A program made the position numbers and the translations under genes. Shown here piece after piece: positions 50,155 through 58,172 of a stretch of DNA of 64,000 bases (within the stretch, counting starts at the first letter, position 1; every line of letters starts with the position of its first letter). Under the pieces are notes generated by a model, which saw only the letters and a list, made by a program, of their open reading frames with translations, did no database searches and was not told the origin of the DNA. The stretch is from Colimorpha_A sp900556615 (GTDB taxonomy: Bacteria; Bacillota; Clostridia; Oscillospirales; CAG-272). The stretch is taken from positions 128,711 through 192,710 of the forward strand of contig CAVBUH010000043.1 of the NCBI GenBank assembly GCA_963598415.1, read 5' to 3'.

Positions 50155-51620
50155 AAACAACAAAAAATCGCATCATTTCTTTGATATGCGCGTTTGTTAT
50201 GGTGATTGCTACTGTAGCAGTCGCCGCATCCTGCAAGAAGACAAACGATTCTCCAGATGGATCGGATTCGGCAAGCGGAAGTGTTACAGAAAACGATGTC
50301 TTGGCTAATATCCCGGACAGCGATTTCGACGGTTATAAATTTAAGGTTCTTGCCCGTGCGGGAGAGGCGTACACAGGCGAAATTTACGATGACGGTACGA
50401 CAGCGGAGCCTGTAAACGAAGCGGTATACAGACGAAACCAAATTCTTCAGGATAAATATGATTTCGAAATCGAAGTTTATCCAGTAGACAGTGATCAGGA
50501 AAGCGCTCATTCCGATGAACTGAAAAGAAGCGTTGCGGCACAGGACGGACAGTATGACCTCGGACTTATCCACACAATAGCGGCTGGTACTCTTGCTGCT
50601 GACGGTGATCTGTACAATTGGAACAATCTTCCGGTAATCGATTTTTCTCAGCCTTGGTGGAACAAGCAGATTATTGATTGTCTTGAAGTAGGTAGGTCGC
50701 TATACATGGCGACAAACGATACCAGCATCCATTCAATGGGATATGCATGGGGAATGGTTTTCAATAAGAACCTTGCGGAAGATATGCAGATTGGTGAAGA
50801 TTTCTACGGTTTGGTTAAAAGCGGCGAATGGACAATTGAAAAACTGCATTCGATAACAAAAGGTATTGCCGACGATATTGACGGCGAATTGGGAATGGGT
50901 GAAAAAGACCGCTATGGATTAGGAATAAACTGGTGGGGCGGAACAATTGCTCTAATGTATGGTATGGGACAGATGGTATGTGAAAGAGATAGCGAGGGGT
51001 ATCCTGTACTCAATTTTAATACTCCCAAAACGGTAGATATCGTTGGTAAAATGTATAACTTGATGTATGAAAATGAGTCTTGTATGTCTCCGGTTTATAT
51101 GCCGAATGTTTATACGGCATTTATGGAGGATCGTGTTCTCATAAGCGCAATCGTGATCAACGAATTGGCTAATCTCCGTGAAATGAACAGTGAATTCGGA
51201 GTATTGCCTCTTCCGAAGTATGATACAAATCAGGAAAATTATCTTACCATGGTTGACGGGCATGCCAATATGATGTGTATTCCCAGCTATATTACCAATA
51301 CGGAACGCCATGGTGTTATTCTGGAATCACTTGCTGCACTTTCACATGAATTGGTCGTTCCCGCTTATTATGATGTAACGCTTCAAAACAAGAACTCGCG
51401 CGATGAGGAATCCAAGGAGATGCTTGATATTATTATGGGCGGACGTACCTACGATTTCGGTTATCTTTATGATATCGGCGGTTTGAGCTTTATGATGTAT
51501 AAGCTTATGGAGGGACGCTCGACAAACTTTATTTCGGAGTATATGTCTGCGGAACCGGCAGCAATAACTAAAATCATGAATCTTGTAAGCACATTCGAAC
51601 AGCTTGAGCAAGATAATTAA
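50151..51620 (+). CDS. ABC-type sugar-binding lipoprotein
   Basis: A 489-residue extracellular solute-binding protein. The signal peptide ends in the lipobox VAVAASC (Cys28), followed by a Ser/Asp/Gly-rich linker. The body has the usual bilobal pattern: DLGLIHTIAAGTLAADGDLY, PWWNKQIID, GYAWGMVFNKNLAEDM, ELANLREMNSEFGVLPLPKY and MMCIPSYITNTERH. It should present oligosaccharides to an ABC permease. No permease or ATPase gene is in the window, so the partners are encoded elsewhere. GGAGG lies seven bases upstream. Confidence 0.9.
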   Translation: MKTTKNRIISLICAFVMVIATVAVAASCKKTNDSPDGSDSASGSVTENDVLANIPDSDFDGYKFKVLARAGEAYTGEIYDDGTTAEPVNEAVYRRNQILQDKYDFEIEVYPVDSDQESAHSDELKRSVAAQDGQYDLGLIHTIAAGTLAADGDLYNWNNLPVIDFSQPWWNKQIIDCLEVGRSLYMATNDTSIHSMGYAWGMVFNKNLAEDMQIGEDFYGLVKSGEWTIEKLHSITKGIADDIDGELGMGEKDRYGLGINWWGGTIALMYGMGQMVCERDSEGYPVLNFNTPKTVDIVGKMYNLMYENESCMSPVYMPNVYTAFMEDRVLISAIVINELANLREMNSEFGVLPLPKYDTNQENYLTMVDGHANMMCIPSYITNTERHGVILESLAALSHELVVPAYYDVTLQNKNSRDEESKEMLDIIMGGRTYDFGYLYDIGGLSFMMYKLMEGRSTNFISEYMSAEPAAITKIMNLVSTFEQLEQDN

Positions 51621-51631
51621 CAGGTATTTTT

Positions 51632-54600
51632 ATGAAATCAAATTTTTGGAACAAGGCAAAATTAATGTCAGTCGTGCTTGCAGTATCGCTTTTTCTTCCT
51701 GCCTGCGGAGGATCAAAAAAACCGGGCAGTGAAAGCGGAAGCACCGACGGTACTGTAACCGGCGAAGACGGAACCGATACGAGCGCAGGAACGAATGACT
51801 CCACGGAGAGTCCGAGTTGGGAAAATCCGATCAGTTTTGAAAATCTTGATCTTCTCACTCACGATGACAGCAAGCTGTTCTTAGATTATCAAGATGATAC
51901 TCGTAAGATATATCCGTTTGACGATTATTCACATGTCACGGAAGAGAAAATGCATTATTTCGATACCCGAATGGGAGTCGGAATACAAAAGGATAGCGAC
52001 TTCACAAAAAACTTTCAAAATAATGAAGTCAAGATAACCAAGGACGGCGATCAATACAAAACACAGTGGAAATTTTGTACCAAAGCGAGCGGCGCCGTTC
52101 CGAAGCTGACAATTGATACACATAATTATCATATTTTTTCAAAAGTAACGTTTGAAGTGACTAACCGTTCAAGTAAACCGATTACCTTTGGTATTATGAC
52201 CTCAGAGTTTAATGCTCAGCCGGAAACCAATCCGAAAAGCGGCACCTTCAGTGCATACTCAAAACCGGTGAAGGCAGGGGAAACCGCCACGGTTACCATT
52301 GATTTTCAAAAGGCATTTGCTAGTTATGAGCTTCTCCCCCTTGCTACCGGAGGAATCACGGTAAGTGCTGTCGGAGCGGAAAAGGGAATTGACTATGACA
52401 TTCTGCTTTCCGGTTTTACCTTTACCTGGGCGGAAAATGAAGAGCTTACCGATGCTGCGGCGGGGGTTCTGGAGGAAAATGCAGATGCAAGCTCTGAGAT
52501 AACCGTTGCCGTTGCGGCAAAGGGACTTTCGGAAGAACAGGATGTCGCGATTGAATTTCACAAATCCGGAGAGTTGTTTACTTGGCGTATTCGGCTCACG
52601 GAAGACGAAAGGAAAAAGCTGATCGAGGACGGAATGATCGGTCTGAAAACTACCGTGCCTTGGTGGGCGGATAGCGGCAGCTATGAGGCTGTGCTTGCTG
52701 TTGACAGCTATCGTGTGAGAGGAGCATACTCCGATACCTTTACCGTAGCGAACAACGGAACCTATGAGCTTCCCAAAGCTGAAGTGCGTACCGAAAAGGA
52801 CGGAACTACCGCCATCTATATAAACGATCAGAAATTCGATTGGAACGGGATTGCCTCTGCTTCTTACGGGCCCGGAATGGCATATGAATTCGGTGAGCAG
52901 GGATCTTCGGTATATATTATTGAAACCTGCGCAGGAGCACATAACTATCCGGCAAATTGTGATCCCACTCTTATCGCTCCCGGTGTCAATGATTTTTCAC
53001 AGCTGGAGGAATTCTGTAATTTTACGCTTCAGGCAAATCCTGATGCCTATATTCTGCTCAGAGTAAACTTTAGTCTGCCTGATTTTTGGGCAATTGAACA
53101 CCCTGACAGTATAGCGCTCGGTACCTCTGACGGCAAAAACTTTATAGAGAGCGAAGAGTCTATCGGAATGAACAATATCTCGCTTTCCAGCCGCGAATGG
53201 ATCGAAGAAGAACTCCGTCAGATTAAGGCAATGGTCGATTATGTAAAATCCCAGCCTTGGTGCAGCCGCGTAATCGGCTGTATGCTGACCGGAGGCGTTA
53301 CGGAAGAGTGGTTTGCTTTCTTCCATAACACGACGGGCGTATGGGGAGATTACAGCGAGGTAAATTCAAATGCCTTTCTTGAATGGGGAAAGGATAAAGC
53401 TATTCTTGACGGAATAGACGATATTCATGTTCCTCTTCCTTCTGAAAGAATTAATCAGTCTTATACGATTAAACCCGATAATGCGGTATCAAGATTGGCA
53501 GCCGCTTATACGCAGTATATTAATGAACTTTGTGTTTCTGTTATTGGAGAATTTGCGGAAGCTTTCAAGAAAGAGTCCGACGGCAGAATGCTTTGTGGGG
53601 CTTTGTACGGTTATCTCATTGAGTTTTCTTCCTCAAACAGTCCCACTCAGGCAGGTTCTCTGACGCTTCAGCAGTATTTGGCGGACGAGAATATTGACTA
53701 TATGTGCGGAATACCGCTTCTGGATTGGAGAGATCCGACAAACGGATATGATATCGGTATTGGTTTGACCCGATCGATACAGGCAGCAGGAAAAATCTAT
53801 ATTCAGGAAAATGACACTTGGTTGTCGACCTATACCAAACGGGTATATCCGTCGCAAAGACCGAATGATACCATGGACGGAAATCTTGATATGCTTGAAA
53901 GCACCTTTGCATATGATATGGTTTACGGCAATGGCAGACATTACTTTAGTTTGTTTGCTTCATGGCATCATGATGAGCGTATCAAAGAATTATTTACGAG
54001 GTTTGTTGAGCTTCAGGAAGAATATCTTGATGCGGACAGAACTCCTGACGAACAGATTGCATTTCTTGTGGATGATACCTCTTATGCTTTTTCTGAGGAA
54101 AGCTCCACATACCTTAATGTAGCGGTTAAAGATACTCTGAAATCCCTCGGACGGACCGGAGGAGCCGTCGGTTTGTATTTGCTCTCAGACATAGATAAAC
54201 TCCCAGATTCAGTTAAGCTTGTCGTTGTCTCTGTTGCATGGGCACCCGACTCCGAAACGCTTGCTAAGCTCAATGCCGCAATCGAGAAGGGTGGAAAAAC
54301 CATCGTGCTTGTAGGACCGGTAGGTCTTATCGATCCTGAAACCGGAAAATACGATTATGAATCAACGAAAAAAATCACCGGATTTGATATTGAGGTAACG
54401 TTCGGAAATTCTGCGACAACCCTTCAGCTTTCCGATATTGACGGTTCGAAAATCGCATCTTCCGTTTCTGTGGATGTCAATCCTGTCTGCAGGCTCAGCG
54501 GCAGCAAAAATCTTTCAAAAATGAAAGAGCTTGCCAACGGTGGAAAACTGTTGTGGCTGTCGGTTCCGCTGACGGTTTCGAGAGTTTGGCGCGATATCGG

Positions 54601-54826
54601 CACAGACGCCGGCGTACTCTTTACAGCAAATATAAACAGCTATGTTCATTCGTCCCGTGAGCTTGTCTCTGTGACATCGAGTGCAAACGGTTCGCAGAAG
54701 CTTTACTTCGGAAGGCCTGTTACTGTGGTCGACATTCTTACCGGATGGGAAGGAAACGGAAATGAATATGTGACCTGTGAATTTTATGCCGGTCAAACAA
54801 GATTGTTCTATGTGAAGAACAAATAA
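51632..54826 (+). CDS. Secreted lipoprotein glycoside hydrolase, GH-A/GH42-like (paralogue of 55311-58172)
   Basis: A 1064-residue lipoprotein: signal peptide with lipobox FLPAC (Cys25), then a Ser/Thr/Gly linker and N-terminal beta domains (about 60-400). A TIM-barrel-like domain (about 410-790) has GGVTEEW (Glu558/559) and IYIQENDTW (Glu726) as candidate acid/base and nucleophile. A GH42 trimerisation/glutamine-amidotransferase-like domain follows (IAFLVDDTSYAF, LPDSVKLVVVSVAW, IEKGGKTIVLVGP), with a final beta domain ending GQTRLFYV. GH42 assignment is by domain layout, not by family-specific residues; it could be a related unnamed family. It starts 11 bases after the binding lipoprotein, so the two are co-transcribed. 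Confidence 0.65.
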   Translation: MKSNFWNKAKLMSVVLAVSLFLPACGGSKKPGSESGSTDGTVTGEDGTDTSAGTNDSTESPSWENPISFENLDLLTHDDSKLFLDYQDDTRKIYPFDDYSHVTEEKMHYFDTRMGVGIQKDSDFTKNFQNNEVKITKDGDQYKTQWKFCTKASGAVPKLTIDTHNYHIFSKVTFEVTNRSSKPITFGIMTSEFNAQPETNPKSGTFSAYSKPVKAGETATVTIDFQKAFASYELLPLATGGITVSAVGAEKGIDYDILLSGFTFTWAENEELTDAAAGVLEENADASSEITVAVAAKGLSEEQDVAIEFHKSGELFTWRIRLTEDERKKLIEDGMIGLKTTVPWWADSGSYEAVLAVDSYRVRGAYSDTFTVANNGTYELPKAEVRTEKDGTTAIYINDQKFDWNGIASASYGPGMAYEFGEQGSSVYIIETCAGAHNYPANCDPTLIAPGVNDFSQLEEFCNFTLQANPDAYILLRVNFSLPDFWAIEHPDSIALGTSDGKNFIESEESIGMNNISLSSREWIEEELRQIKAMVDYVKSQPWCSRVIGCMLTGGVTEEWFAFFHNTTGVWGDYSEVNSNAFLEWGKDKAILDGIDDIHVPLPSERINQSYTIKPDNAVSRLAAAYTQYINELCVSVIGEFAEAFKKESDGRMLCGALYGYLIEFSSSNSPTQAGSLTLQQYLADENIDYMCGIPLLDWRDPTNGYDIGIGLTRSIQAAGKIYIQENDTWLSTYTKRVYPSQRPNDTMDGNLDMLESTFAYDMVYGNGRHYFSLFASWHHDERIKELFTRFVELQEEYLDADRTPDEQIAFLVDDTSYAFSEESSTYLNVAVKDTLKSLGRTGGAVGLYLLSDIDKLPDSVKLVVVSVAWAPDSETLAKLNAAIEKGGKTIVLVGPVGLIDPETGKYDYESTKKITGFDIEVTFGNSATTLQLSDIDGSKIASSVSVDVNPVCRLSGSKNLSKMKELANGGKLLWLSVPLTVSRVWRDIGTDAGVLFTANINSYVHSSRELVSVTSSANGSQKLYFGRPVTVVDILTGWEGNGNEYVTCEFYAGQTRLFYVKNK

Positions 54827-54991
54827 TTAAGGAAGCGCTGAATAAATTGGCTATGCAAATTTCCGAGATGATTTTTTGAACGGCAAGGCAAAAAACGCAG
54901 GAATATGGTTCATATTTCAAGGTTTTTTAACGATGCCGGGCCATAAATCTGTCCGAAAGATCCCTTGACGATTGATTCAGTGATTCCTTAA
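54827..54991 (+). repeat. Element B copy, complete
   Basis: 165 bp from TTAAGGAAGCGCTGAATAAA to GATTCAGTGATTCCTTAA, starting at the base after the stop codon of the 1064-residue lipoprotein. It reads through GCCGGGCCATAAATCTG, the empty form of the element A insertion site. Confidence 0.92.
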
Positions 54992-55032
54992 AAACCGCGC
55001 TGTAATGACAAGAGTTGTTCCGGCGCGGTTTT

Positions 55033-55271
55033 TTAAGGCAACACCGCCGGGCTCACGGCTTGCGCCTTGATGATGTATCTGAGGAGCAATTTTCCGTCGT
55101 ACTTGAGGGCACTTCTAAAAAATCAATGTCCAAAACCGGCTTGCTCTGTTTTCCGTCATTCGTTACTGAAATCCTTGACAGATGTATAGGCTGTCTGCGA
55201 GATTTTTGTTTAGCCTGACGAAAAATAGGACTGCGCATCTGTATCGCCAGAACTCTGCGGTATTGCTTTAA
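55033..55271 (-). repeat. Element A copy 15, chimeric with element C
   Basis: The left end TTAAGGCAACACCGC and right end GCGGTATTGCTTTAA are element A. The middle (about 55107-55222) is element C. It lies 39 bases before the next gene. Confidence 0.8.
55107..55222 (+). repeat. Element C partial copy inside element A
   Basis: GGGCACTTCTAAAAAATCA at the left, then TTTTCCGTCATTCGTTAC and CTGTCTGCGAGATTTTTG. Its right part merges at CCTGACGAAAAATAGG, a stretch shared by elements A and C, suggesting recombination at that short homology. Confidence 0.75.
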
Positions 55272-55310
55272 GATTAAGAATATAATCAAAATTGGAGCAA
55301 GGAGAAACAT

Positions 55311-58172
55311 ATGAAATCCTCAAAAATGTTTAGAGGCTACGGCTTTATCGAAAACGGAATATACCCGGACGATTTTTTCTCGTATCCCGAATTGTTGTAT
55401 ATTGATAATTTCTCCCACATGGCAAGCGTGGGACTGTCCGGAGACATATACGAAAATGAAGTAAACTATAAATACAATGAACTCAAGCTGATATCTTCCG
55501 ACGAACCGTATACTGAATGGTGCTTTTGCCCCTGTACTCACAGACGCAGTGAGGTCAATGTTTGTTATCAGCTCTACCGCCTGCCCAAGAAGCTTTCCAT
55601 TGAAGTGAAAGCAATTTCCGGAAAAATATCAGACGCAATTCTTTCCGTATCTACCTTAGGCTGGAAGCGTGTTTCAGAATTAACCTCTGACAGATTCTTA
55701 ATCCCGGCAGAAAAGAGTCGGGTAAATGGGGTTATTACCTTTGATTTTGAGAAATTCTTTTCAGATAAAAAAATAACCCTTCCGATAACCGATTTTGCTA
55801 TTTCGGTCGATTCTCTCGCAGATACGGAGTATAGGCTTGAATTACGAGGAATCTATGCGGAATTTGATATCATGCCGCAGGAAAGTCTTGGTTTTTCACT
55901 GCCTAACGAGATAAACGGTGGGAATGAATATGAAATTACCTTTGAGACAGGTATAAAGCCCCAGCAGGTTCTTGATTTTGAGTTCAGACGCGGGAAGTAT
56001 GTATTTTATAGAGAAAGATTTTTCGCCGAGGACATAAAAGAGGGAAAACAAACATATGTAAGGAACCTTCCGTCCTGGCTTGCAGGAGAAAGCTATACTG
56101 TAACTGCGTCAGCTGACGGTGTGAGAGTCGGTAAGGAATGTACCGTAAAGATAAATCAGAATGAGATAAGAGGTTTTCCTGAAGTAGAACGCAGAAAATA
56201 CAATGGAAGAATGTCAGTCTTCGTTGACGGGGAGCCTTTCCCGTGGGTAGGATATGCGTCCTACGACTATGTTCCAGGAAGTGTAAATGATTTCGGGAAC
56301 AGCGGAATCAATTTATTCTGTATACCGGTTGCCTGCGGACAGCATATTCATGCTCATGTTGCTGATCCTACAATTCTCGGTGTTAACAGATATGATTACG
56401 GTCAAATCGACGAACGCGTCGGATTTTCTCTGCAAAGTAATCCGGATGCCAAGATTATGCTTCGTGTCAATTTATTGCTGCCCCGTGCTTGGATGGAAGC
56501 TCATCCCGGATGCGAGCCGTTGGTATACCGCGACGGCAAGCTTTTAAAATGGGCGGAAACCTCCGGTGTTCAGGATATCAGCTTGATGTGCGAGGATTGG
56601 CTTAAGGATCAGACTGAGGAGCTTGAAAAGCTGCTTGCCTATTGTGAAAGCCGCCCGTGGGGAAATCGCGTAATAGGAATCATGGTGAGCGGAGAAGTCA
56701 CAGAAGAATGGTTTGCGTGGGCGGCAAATTCCCAAGGAGTTTATTACGGTGATTACAGTACGCACGGTATTGCAGCCTTTAAAAAATGGCTTGAAGATAA
56801 CTCCTGCAATGCAGATACCTCTTTATCACCTTATGCCGTGCCGCTCCCCTCTCAAAGAAAATTTCCCGGCGCCCGTTTTAAACCGAATACGGGTGAGGGA
56901 CGGCTTGCCGCTGCATATTCTGAATTTTTAAACGATTTTACTGCCGGAATTATATGCCATTTTGCCTCTGCAGTAAAACGGGCTTCTCATGGCAGGCTCC
57001 TTGCCGGTTCCCTGTACGGGTATGTGATTCAACTTGCCGGCGATGACCGCCAGTCAACGGCAGGTCATATGGGACTTCAAAAATATCTCGAGTGTGATGA
57101 CATTGACTATATCTGCGGTATACCGTGGCTGAATTACCGTGATCCCGTGAACGGTTTCGATACGTTTGTATCCGCTGCCGAAAGCGTTTATGCTCACGGT
57201 AAACTTGTTGTCAATGAAAACGATAGCTTTTCAGTATTCCATCCCTTTATATGGCATAAGCATTATCCGGGTGAAAAACCGGGAGATAAAACGGGCGGTG
57301 CCGGTTTGATGCACAGAAGTACCTTTGCATACGATTTTGTCCGCAATAATCCGAGACAGTATTTTTCTCTGATGGCAACCTGGCATTATGATCCGGATAT
57401 GCAGAAAGTGCTTTCGGAGCTTGCCGGAATCGAAAAAGAACATATTGCCTCCGACATTGACCATACCGGATGTGAAGAGATTGCCTTTATGGTAGATGAT
57501 CACAGCTATGCCTGGGCAGAGGAAACCTCCGGCTATACTCTTGAAACGGTTTCGAAAGTACTTCATGCCACGGGAAGAACAGGAGCACCGATCGGAACCT
57601 GGATTCTTTCCGATATCGACAAACTGCCTGACAGAATCAAATTCGTAATTGTAACCAATGCGCTTTGTCCGACGAAGGAAACCCTCCGCAAATTACAAAA
57701 TGCCATTGATGCGGGCGGAAGAACATTTCTCATCATCGGTGAACTTGGTGTTTATGATCCCGAAAGCGGCGAGAAAACTGATAAAGCTCTTCCGGTTATT
57801 CCCGACAGTTACCGTTTCAGTGCCTATGATTCGCCTAATGCCGAAATGCACGTCGTTGAGACGTCAACCCATTCCAAAGTAATCTTCTCCTCCGTTCCCG
57901 TAACCTCATCCGAACAGCTTAGAGATCTCTTTGTCGAAGCCGGCGTTCATTTTTATGTACCCGTCGGAAATTACTGTCATGCGGCAAACGAGGTGTTATC
58001 CGTTACCGCCGGAAGGACAGGAAAACTCGGCATAAAAATGCGTTATGACACCATTTCCCAAGATTTGTATTCAGGTGAAAGGAATGAGGGAGCAGAGCAG
58101 GAGTGGAATTTTGAAGAAGGACAAACCAGACTTTTCGTCTTAAGAAAAAAGGATTCGGGAGCTTCCGTATGA
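55311..58172 (+). CDS. Cytoplasmic glycoside hydrolase, GH-A/GH42-like (paralogue of 51632-54826)
   Basis: A 953-residue protein, homologous over most of its length to the lipoprotein at 51632-54826 but with no signal peptide or lipobox. N-terminal beta domains precede a barrel with SGEVTEEWFAW (Glu465/466) and LVVNENDSF (Glu636) at positions equivalent to the paralogue. An amidotransferase-like trimerisation domain follows (IAFMVDDHSYAWAEE, LPDRIKFVIVTNAL, IDAGGRTFLIIGE), and the C-terminus reads EGQTRLFVL. The pair suggests the same linkage is cut outside and inside the cell. AAGGAG precedes the ATG by seven bases. Its stop overlaps the GH106-like gene (ATGA). Confidence 0.68.
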   Translation: MKSSKMFRGYGFIENGIYPDDFFSYPELLYIDNFSHMASVGLSGDIYENEVNYKYNELKLISSDEPYTEWCFCPCTHRRSEVNVCYQLYRLPKKLSIEVKAISGKISDAILSVSTLGWKRVSELTSDRFLIPAEKSRVNGVITFDFEKFFSDKKITLPITDFAISVDSLADTEYRLELRGIYAEFDIMPQESLGFSLPNEINGGNEYEITFETGIKPQQVLDFEFRRGKYVFYRERFFAEDIKEGKQTYVRNLPSWLAGESYTVTASADGVRVGKECTVKINQNEIRGFPEVERRKYNGRMSVFVDGEPFPWVGYASYDYVPGSVNDFGNSGINLFCIPVACGQHIHAHVADPTILGVNRYDYGQIDERVGFSLQSNPDAKIMLRVNLLLPRAWMEAHPGCEPLVYRDGKLLKWAETSGVQDISLMCEDWLKDQTEELEKLLAYCESRPWGNRVIGIMVSGEVTEEWFAWAANSQGVYYGDYSTHGIAAFKKWLEDNSCNADTSLSPYAVPLPSQRKFPGARFKPNTGEGRLAAAYSEFLNDFTAGIICHFASAVKRASHGRLLAGSLYGYVIQLAGDDRQSTAGHMGLQKYLECDDIDYICGIPWLNYRDPVNGFDTFVSAAESVYAHGKLVVNENDSFSVFHPFIWHKHYPGEKPGDKTGGAGLMHRSTFAYDFVRNNPRQYFSLMATWHYDPDMQKVLSELAGIEKEHIASDIDHTGCEEIAFMVDDHSYAWAEETSGYTLETVSKVLHATGRTGAPIGTWILSDIDKLPDRIKFVIVTNALCPTKETLRKLQNAIDAGGRTFLIIGELGVYDPESGEKTDKALPVIPDSYRFSAYDSPNAEMHVVETSTHSKVIFSSVPVTSSEQLRDLFVEAGVHFYVPVGNYCHAANEVLSVTAGRTGKLGIKMRYDTISQDLYSGERNEGAEQEWNFEEGQTRLFVLRKKDSGASV

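Noticed and set aside
4075..55271. Element A copies as a CRISPR array
   Set aside because: The copies are dispersed over the window in both orientations, about 180 bp long, and not separated by uniform short spacers.
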